Part shown: piece by piece, positions 59,701 to 64,000 of the stretch
Layout of the letters: every line of letters starts with the position of its first letter
Numbering within the stretch: position 1 is the first letter of the stretch
From: an uncultured Cellulomonas sp.
GTDB lineage: Bacteria > Actinomycetota > Actinomycetes > Actinomycetales > Cellulomonadaceae
Assembly: GCF_947494015.1 (NCBI RefSeq)
Contig: NZ_CANLTL010000012.1
Location: 62,001-126,000 of the forward strand
DNA length: 64,000 nucleotides
Direction of reading: 5' to 3'
Notes under the pieces: model-generated
Database searches by the model: none
What the model saw: the letters and a program-made list of their open reading frames with translations, nothing else
What the model was told of the DNA's origin: nothing
Position numbers and translations under genes: made by a program

Positions 59701-60564
59701 CGGGTGGGCGTCGTGCGGGTGGGCGTCGTGCGCGGCCGTGCCGGTCAGGACGTGCAGCAGGTCGTCGTCGCGCAGCCCGGCGTAGGACGCGCGGGCGTGC
59801 CGGACCGCCGCCCGGGGGACGACGACGACGCGGTGACCGGCGAGCCGGGCCCGGCGCGACAGGTCCAGGCCGTCGCCGAACGGGCCCAGCGCGGGATCGG
59901 GCCCGCCGAGCTCGTCCCAGACGTCCCGCTTGACCAGCGCGCCGGCGAGCCCGACGGCGAGCACGTCCTCACGCCCGTCGTGCTGGCCCTGGTCGACCTC
60001 GCCGTTCTCCAGGCCGGTGACCCGCCGGCCGAGGCGGGACGTGGTCAGCCCGACCTCGAGCAGGCGGGTCGGGTCGTCCCAGGCACGCTGCTTGGCCCCC
60101 GCGACCGCGACCGACGGCGCGTGCTCGACGACCCGGACCAGCTCGGCGAGCGCGGTCGGCTCCGGTGCGCTGTCGTCGTGCAGCAGCCACAGCCAGCCGG
60201 GGGTGTCCGTGGCGGCACCCGTCCCGAGCGCGCCCCGGACGGCGTCACCGAACGTCCGCGCGCCCGGCGTCGAGAGCACCCGGACCTCGGTGCCCGTCCC
60301 GGCGAACGCCGCGCCGGCCAGCCGCTCGACCGCCGGGTCGACGGCGGCGTCGATGCCGGCGCCGGTGCGGGCGGGGAGCGGTGCGGACGTGGCCGGCGGA
60401 GCGGCGTCGACGACCAGGACGGCGTCCGGGGTACGCGTCTGACCGGCGAGCGCGCGCAGCGTCGTCGGCAGGTAGCGAGTGGTCCCCCGGGTCACCACGA
60501 CGGCCGTGGTGCGGGGACCACGGCGGAGCGGGAGGGGTCCGGTGACGGGCGGTGAGTCAGTCAT
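56743..60564 (-). CDS. Giant membrane glycosyltransferase family 2 protein
   Basis: This 1273-residue protein has an N-terminal GT2-type domain (TAVVVTRGTTRYLPTTLRALAGQ, LLHDDSAPEP, GLAGALVKRDVWDELGGPDP...GDGLDLSRRARLAGHRVVVV), then an insertion of low-complexity sequence (His/Asp/Pro at residues 276-293, Asp-Leu-Pro-Ala repeats at 316-330), and then about ten to twelve membrane helices with several Ala/Gly-rich loops. The last part (from about residue 1000) is an extracytoplasmic domain. It resembles actinobacterial cell-wall polymer glycosyltransferases with a transporter-like C-terminus. The operon order is whiB2, this gene, DUF5719. Confidence 0.82.
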   Translation of the reverse strand: MTDSPPVTGPLPLRRGPRTTAVVVTRGTTRYLPTTLRALAGQTRTPDAVLVVDAAPPATSAPLPARTGAGIDAAVDPAVERLAGAAFAGTGTEVRVLSTPGARTFGDAVRGALGTGAATDTPGWLWLLHDDSAPEPTALAELVRVVEHAPSVAVAGAKQRAWDDPTRLLEVGLTTSRLGRRVTGLENGEVDQGQHDGREDVLAVGLAGALVKRDVWDELGGPDPALGPFGDGLDLSRRARLAGHRVVVVPRAAVRHARASYAGLRDDDLLHVLTGTAAHDAHPHDAHPQDPHPHDAPATAADLSADRSAAPPDTAPADLPADLPADLPADPPPDPRVGPSADPRRSFATRRRAHVHARLAAVPLPLLPLLTVAFLVAAVVRSLYRVASKDAVLATAELAAPVVAIVNPGRMARSRATARRARRLPRRSLRPLQASWRDVIREERDRLLARREVRRVRQAPSELELAELAELATRRRFGLGALLVALVALTVVALGPLLVAAVGGRPLTGGGLLPAGADLGALWRAVTLGWVDGGLGRPAPADPLLAVLVPVTVLTGGVTQGAVDLLYLGGLLLAGTGAWFAAGAATRAVGLRWWAALVWVAAPALHAAVDGGRLGAVLAHAALPWAALGVARALGVQRRDVVVSGLVGARSAHDDADEVGAATGPARDGEAGHSAAAAAGGATATAGGPAGAEAPDVPVARGATALVVPDPDEPPPPPPGTPAAEDGPDRTGSVTAAAAGGLAFAVAVAGAPVLLPAGLVALVAVALAARGSRRRLLLVALPALVLAGPLVQDAVTRWTAGGWRALVAEPALPVPSAAAPAWQALLGRPVPPGTGLADAVGADVATLLALVLGAVLVLLALLALLRGPGVARGVRAGWLVAACGLAAAVLAARVETAVVDGAVVRGWPGAGVSLLMLGLLAAAVLGADGVRARVARHAWGWRQVAAGALTGLAVLAPLVPLTQWLALERTGDGGTGPAVTTLAGPVVPAVGRQPQTSEARSRVLALAPADDGGVTYGVLRGDGPQLTETSAAARARGLDGRVSAARPVDPDPATTALERLVARLASGAVGDVSGDLAAFAVGAVLVPPATGDAGAAPRAELVGRLDATAGLERITESETGVIWRVVRPAVPSTGRTTDRASATGAADDGAAPAPAPQAPVTSWARLVDPDGEATALAAGDLSVRSVVPAGDEDRTVVLAERSAPGWTARLDGRELPAVEDGWRQAFAVGGSGGVLTVSYETTERRVWSVVQAVLLGLVVLLALPLRRRRGGAR
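59582..59617 (-). repeat. Three 12-bp tandem repeats in the giant glycosyltransferase gene
   Basis: Three units of GGCAGGTCGGCC encode Ala-Asp-Leu-Pro repeats between the glycosyltransferase domain and the first membrane helix. Confidence 0.85.
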
Positions 60565-60597
60565 CTGTCCCTATGGTGCGCCCGCCCGCGGGGTGGA

Positions 60598-60924
60598 TCA
60601 GACCACGCGACGCTTGAGCTTGCGCCGCTCCCGCTCGGACAGACCGCCCCAGATGCCGAACCGCTCGTCGTGCTCGAGGGCGTACTCCAGGCACTCGGAC
60701 CGGACGTCGCAGCCGGTGCAGACGCGCTTCGCCTCCCGGGTCGAGCCGCCCTTCTCGGGGAAGAACGCCTCGGGGTCGGTCTGGGCGCACAGCGCGCGCT
60801 CCTGCCAGCCCATGGCAGGGTCGTCCTGCGGGGTGCCGAAGATGGGCAGCACGGGGGCCACCGCGATGGCCGGACGGTCCTGGTCCGAGGGGAACGGTCC
60901 GTCCTCGTCGAGCAGATTCCACAT
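60598..60924 (-). CDS. whiB2: WhiB2-type iron-sulfur regulator (WhmD/WhiB)
   Basis: This 108-residue WhiB-like protein has four cluster-binding cysteines (C46, C69, C72, C78) with the C-x2-C-x5-C spacing, the GIWGG turn (90-94) and a basic C-terminus (RERRKLKRR). The N-terminal region before the cluster is short. The family controls septum formation and cell division; the orthologue is WhiB in Streptomyces and WhmD in Mycobacterium. It lies just upstream of the giant glycosyltransferase in a probable operon, with a clear promoter upstream. Confidence 0.95.
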   Translation of the reverse strand: MWNLLDEDGPFPSDQDRPAIAVAPVLPIFGTPQDDPAMGWQERALCAQTDPEAFFPEKGGSTREAKRVCTGCDVRSECLEYALEHDERFGIWGGLSERERRKLKRRVV

Positions 60925-60971
60925 GCAGGTGCCTCCGGCTCGAGTGCGGTGAGATGTCGTGCGCTAGAGGA

Positions 60972-61000
60972 ATTACACGCGTGTCGTTCCCGATAGTCAA
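60972..61000 (-). promoter_or_regulatory. Consensus-like promoter of whiB2
   Basis: TTGACT (61000-60995) is separated by 17 bases from TGTAAT (60977-60972), an excellent housekeeping promoter about 50 bases before the ATG. A 10-bp palindrome ACACGCGTGT (60975-60984) overlaps the -10, and GACAC, the core recognised by WhiA, lies in the spacer. A regulator could block or help the polymerase here. Confidence 0.75.
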
Positions 61001-61071
61001 GCGCGCAGGTGGTAGGCGGTGGAGCGGCGACGGTCGGCCTCGGGGCCGGGCTCGCCCGTAGCCTGGCGCCC

Positions 61072-61845
61072 ATGCCCGCACCCGCGCCCCTGCCCGCACT
61101 CGTCGACACCCTGGCCGCGAGCGGCGGCAGTCCCCGGCTGACCGCCTACGACGCGGACGGCGAGCGGGTGGAGCTGTCCGGCGCCGTGCTGGCCAACTGG
61201 GTGGCGAAGACCACCAACCTGCTCGTCGAGGAGCTCGACGTCGCCCCGGGGTCGACCGTGCGGCTCGACCTGCCCGCGCACTGGCGCACGCTGGTGTGGG
61301 CGATGGCGACCTGGCGGGCCGGCGGCTGCGTGGTGCTGGGTCAGCAGGACGGCACCGACGTCGTCGTGACCGACCGCCCCGAGCCCGGCGTCGCGGACGC
61401 GGTGGTGGCGGTGGCCCTGCCCGCCCTGGCCCGCCGCTTCGACGGCACCCTGCCGCCGGGGGCGGTCGACGCCGCGGCGGCCGTGATGACCTACGGCGAC
61501 GTCGTCGGCTGGACGCCCGCGACCGACCCGGCGGCCCCCGCGGTCCGCGCGGGGGTCGCCGTCGGCCCGCAGACCGCCGGCGACGCGGAGGTCACCGAGG
61601 TCGACCACGCCGCGCTCGCCGGCTGGGCGACGGCCGGGACGACGTCGGCCCCGGGCGACCGCGTCCTGCTGGCGGCCGACCCGGACCGGGCCACGGTCCC
61701 CCGCTGGCTGCGGACCGCCCTGGGCGTCCTGCTCGGCGGCGGCTCGCTGGTCCTGGTCGGGCCCGCGCTCGCGGTCGAGCTCGCGACCGACCCCGCGCGC
61801 CGGGACCGCCTGGTGGCCACGGAGCGGGTGACCGCCGGCGCGTGA
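61072..61845 (+). CDS. TIGR03089-family protein (AMP-binding-enzyme N-terminal-like)
   Basis: This 257-residue protein resembles the N-terminal part of acyl-CoA synthetases: RLTAYDADGERVELSGAVLANWVAKTTNLLVEELDVAPGSTVRLDLPAHWRTLVWAMATWRAGGCVVL. The adenylation motifs of the C-terminal part are absent; this is the normal length for the TIGR03089 family, not a truncation. The function is unknown. It is divergent from whiB2 and shares a 147-base region with it. It converges with the methyltransferase gene across only 17 bases. Confidence 0.85.
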   Translation: MPAPAPLPALVDTLAASGGSPRLTAYDADGERVELSGAVLANWVAKTTNLLVEELDVAPGSTVRLDLPAHWRTLVWAMATWRAGGCVVLGQQDGTDVVVTDRPEPGVADAVVAVALPALARRFDGTLPPGAVDAAAAVMTYGDVVGWTPATDPAAPAVRAGVAVGPQTAGDAEVTEVDHAALAGWATAGTTSAPGDRVLLAADPDRATVPRWLRTALGVLLGGGSLVLVGPALAVELATDPARRDRLVATERVTAGA

Positions 61846-61862
61846 TCTCCCGGACGGGCGCG

Positions 61863-62738
61863 TCAGACGCCGGACGGCTTGCGGAACGCGACCAGCATGA
61901 TGTCGCTGAGCGACCGCGAGTTGAGCAGCGGCGCGGCGAGCCACCCGACGACCACGGACGCGACCGTGACCGGGGACGGCCGCCGGTCGAAGTGCGCCCG
62001 CTCCCACAGCCCGGCCCGGCTCATGCTCGGCAGGTGGGTGACCTCGACGACCTCGAGCCCCAGCGAGCACCCCAGCCGGGTCAGCGCACCGGCGTCGAAG
62101 TACCACAGGTGCGGGGACGGCAGGCCGCGCTGCCACAGGCGGTCGAACACGCTGGGGACCCCCAACCGGCGCAGGACGTCGGCGACGCGGTACACGATCC
62201 CCCGCCGGTCCGGGATGTTGACCACGAGCAGCCCGCCCGGCGTCAGCCGCGACGCGCTCTCGGCGAGCGCCTCACGCGGGTCGGGCAGGTGCTCGAGCAC
62301 GTCGTTGAAGGTGATGACGTCGAACAGGTCGTCCGGCCGCAGGGCCTCGGGGAAGAAGCCGATCCGCACGTCGGACCCCGCGCCGATGGCGCGTCGGGCG
62401 ACGGCGACGTCCGGCTCGACGCCCACCGCGCGCAGGCCCTGCGCCGTGGCCCGCTGCAGGAGCCAGCCGTGGGCGCTGCCCACGTCGAGCAGCCGGGCAC
62501 CGTCCGGGGCACCCCACGACCGGATCCGCTCCACGACCGTGGCGTTGTTCTGCCGTCGCAGCTGCGCCAGCCCCGTCGCCCGGGCCGTCTCGTCGATGAG
62601 GTCCGGGTCGTCGTTGATCGTCACGTCGAGGGTGGAGGCGTGCGTGCCGCACCGGGGGCACCGCACGTGCCAGGCGGGACCCGCCGCGGTCATGGGGGTG
62701 AGGCAGACGCAGCAACGGGGAGCAAGCACTCCGAGCAC
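61863..62738 (-). CDS. SAM-dependent methyltransferase with N-terminal zinc ribbon
   Basis: This 291-residue protein starts with a zinc-ribbon-like segment (CCVCLTP and RCPRCG, residues 9-31). A class I methyltransferase fold follows with LLDVGSAHGWLLQRA (about residues 85-99), FDVITFNDVLEHLPDPREAL and LTPGGLLVVNIPDRRG. This combination is typical of methyltransferases in sugar and polysaccharide gene sets. The GTG at 62738 is preferred; a GTG at 62729 is possible. It begins 15 bases past the manA stop, so they are probably one transcript. Confidence 0.87.
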   Translation of the reverse strand: MLGVLAPRCCVCLTPMTAAGPAWHVRCPRCGTHASTLDVTINDDPDLIDETARATGLAQLRRQNNATVVERIRSWGAPDGARLLDVGSAHGWLLQRATAQGLRAVGVEPDVAVARRAIGAGSDVRIGFFPEALRPDDLFDVITFNDVLEHLPDPREALAESASRLTPGGLLVVNIPDRRGIVYRVADVLRRLGVPSVFDRLWQRGLPSPHLWYFDAGALTRLGCSLGLEVVEVTHLPSMSRAGLWERAHFDRRPSPVTVASVVVGWLAAPLLNSRSLSDIMLVAFRKPSGV

Positions 62739-62753
62739 TCTACCGGCGGTCCG

Positions 62754-63944
62754 TCAGGGCACGTCCGCCTGGACGAGGGTGCCGGCGCCGCACGCCGTCA
62801 GGCTCCCCTCGGCGGCCGGCACGAAGACCGACCCGCCGCGCTCGAGGCGCACGCTGTGACCGGCCGACGACACGGTCACGACACCGTCGAGGCAGAGCAG
62901 GACCCGCGGTCCCCGACCGGGCAGCGGGTGCACGCCGTCGTCGTCGAGGTCGGTGATGGACAGCTCGAAGTCGTCCACGGGGGCGTAGAAGACCCGGGTC
63001 GCGCCGTGGAACACCTCCGGTGCCGTGCGGATGGGCGGTGCTGCGACGTAGTCGACGCACTCCAGCAGCTCGTCGACGTCCACGTGCTTGGCCGTCAGCC
63101 CGGCCCGCAGGACGTTGTCGGAGTTGGCCATCACCTCCACGCCGAGGCCTCCCAGGTACGCGTGCACCCCACCGGCCGGGACGAACAGGGCCTCGCCCGG
63201 CTGCAGGGACACGGGGTTGAGCAGCAGGGCGGCCACGACGCCCGGGTCGCCGGGGTAGGCCGCCGCGAGCGTGAGCACGGTGGCGTCGGCGCGCGGCGAC
63301 GTCGAGCCGGCCGCCAGCCGCTCCCGGCACGCCTCGACGAGCTCGGCGACGTCCTGCGCCGACGGCCGGTCGGCCGGGTCGAGCAGGCTGGTGAACGCGG
63401 CGCGGACCCCGGCGGGCGAGGGATCGGCGCGCAGCACCCCGTGCAGCTTGTCGGCGAGCGGTGAGGCGAGCCCGGCGAACAGCTCCGCGGCGCGGCGCGG
63501 CGCACGGAAGCCGCACAGCGCCTCGAACGGCGTCAGCGCGTACACCAGCTCGGGCTTGTGGTTGCGGTCGCGGTAGCTGCGGTGCGGGGCGTCCACCGGG
63601 ATGCCGGCCCGCTCCTCGGCGTCGAAGCCGGCGCGGGCCCGGTCCACGTGCGGGTGCACCTGCAGCGACAGCGGCTGGGCGGGCGCGATCAGCTTGAGCA
63701 GGTAGGGCAGGCAGTCCCCGAAGCGGGCCCGCACGTCGTCGCCGAGCATCGCGCTCGGGTCCGACGCGATGAGGGCGGCCAGGTCCGGGTGCTCCGCGGC
63801 CTCGACCAGCGCCGGCGAGCTCGGGTGGGCCCCGAACCACAGCTCGGCGACCGGCGACCCGTCCACCGGTAGGCCGAGCAGCCCCGGGATGGCGGTCGGC
63901 GAGCCCCACGCGTAGTCCCGGGTGGTCGGCTGCATGGTGAACAC
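62754..63944 (-). CDS. manA: Mannose-6-phosphate isomerase, class I
   Basis: This 396-residue enzyme interconverts fructose-6-phosphate and mannose-6-phosphate and feeds manB and GDP-mannose synthesis. It shows YAWGS near the N-terminus, the zinc-site segments LQVHPH and HKPEL, and the C-terminal FVPAGGVHAYLGGLGVEVMANSDNVLRAGLTAK motif. The GTG at 63944 has an AGGGG site ten bases upstream. Its length is normal. It lies upstream of the methyltransferase and starts close to the window edge, so its promoter is mostly beyond the supplied sequence. Confidence 0.95.
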   Translation of the reverse strand: MFTMQPTTRDYAWGSPTAIPGLLGLPVDGSPVAELWFGAHPSSPALVEAAEHPDLAALIASDPSAMLGDDVRARFGDCLPYLLKLIAPAQPLSLQVHPHVDRARAGFDAEERAGIPVDAPHRSYRDRNHKPELVYALTPFEALCGFRAPRRAAELFAGLASPLADKLHGVLRADPSPAGVRAAFTSLLDPADRPSAQDVAELVEACRERLAAGSTSPRADATVLTLAAAYPGDPGVVAALLLNPVSLQPGEALFVPAGGVHAYLGGLGVEVMANSDNVLRAGLTAKHVDVDELLECVDYVAAPPIRTAPEVFHGATRVFYAPVDDFELSITDLDDDGVHPLPGRGPRVLLCLDGVVTVSSAGHSVRLERGGSVFVPAAEGSLTACGAGTLVQADVP

Positions 63945-64000
63945 CGGCAGGTCCCCTCTCGTCGGCCCTCCAACGATAGGCGGGACTCGGCGGCGGGTCG

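Noticed and set aside
61072..61845. Truncated acyl-CoA synthetase.
   Set aside because: The length matches the TIGR03089 family, which contains only this part of the fold.

Overview
This window comes from the chromosome of a very GC-rich actinobacterium. Markers are a SigR/RsrA redox switch with an exact sigma-R promoter, MtrA-MtrB-LpqB, a WhiB2-type regulator, the 24-residue ribosomal protein bL37, many GTG starts and four-base start/stop overlaps. The content fits Micrococcales, perhaps Cellulomonadaceae, but that placement is inference. From family knowledge, the order sigR, aroA, rsgA, Rv3235-like, secA, hpf, comF, lpqB, mtrB, mtrA, then ahcY, manB, manA, whiB2 and wbbL-like resembles the sigH-to-wbbL stretch of Mycobacterium tuberculosis. 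Most of the window is therefore core, vertically inherited sequence. No tRNA, rRNA, insertion sequence, prophage or CRISPR array was seen.

Region 1 (1-9430): bL37, rsrA-sigR, a DoxX-like protein with a histone-H1-like tail, aroA-rsgA-hisN, a SAF/CpaE-like pair with a small DUF6912-like protein, and a BldC-like DNA-binding protein. Region 2 (9588-17190): a LysM protein, an Rv3235-like protein, a lipoprotein, and two tandem paralogous secreted proteins with FN3 and chitobiase-C-like domains. Region 3 (17463-27754, minus strand): secA, a YcaQ-type DNA glycosylase, hpf, comF, lpqB, mtrB and mtrA, which serve protein export, ribosome hibernation and envelope or division signalling.

Region 4 (28084-46518): a membrane-protein module (polytopic protein, DUF4129, DUF4350, MoxR, DUF58, and further on SpoIIM and RDD proteins). 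It is interrupted by the most distinctive part of the window, an iniBAC-type locus at 35045-44557. This locus has two dynamin-like GTPases (IniA and IniC types), an IniB-domain protein with a long Ser/Asp/Asn repeat, and a divergent, translationally coupled pair: an Hsp70-like ATPase with a C-terminal membrane anchor and a large ATP-binding LuxR regulator. The shared 318-bp intergenic region carries a direct repeat next to a candidate iniB promoter, and a strong hairpin separates iniB from iniAC. A sensor (Hsp70-like plus LuxR) controlling a membrane-remodelling or envelope-protection output (IniABC) is a reasonable model, not a proven one.

Region 5 (46567-64000): ahcY, an ABC-F ATPase, a cation diffusion facilitator, a Trm112-like protein, manB, two small cysteine proteins, a zincin-like protein with a degenerate active site, a WbbL-like glycosyltransferase, a DUF5719 protein and a giant membrane glycosyltransferase in an operon behind whiB2, a TIGR03089 protein, a methyltransferase and manA. 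The theme is mannose and cell-wall glycan precursors, methyl-cycle recycling and developmental control.
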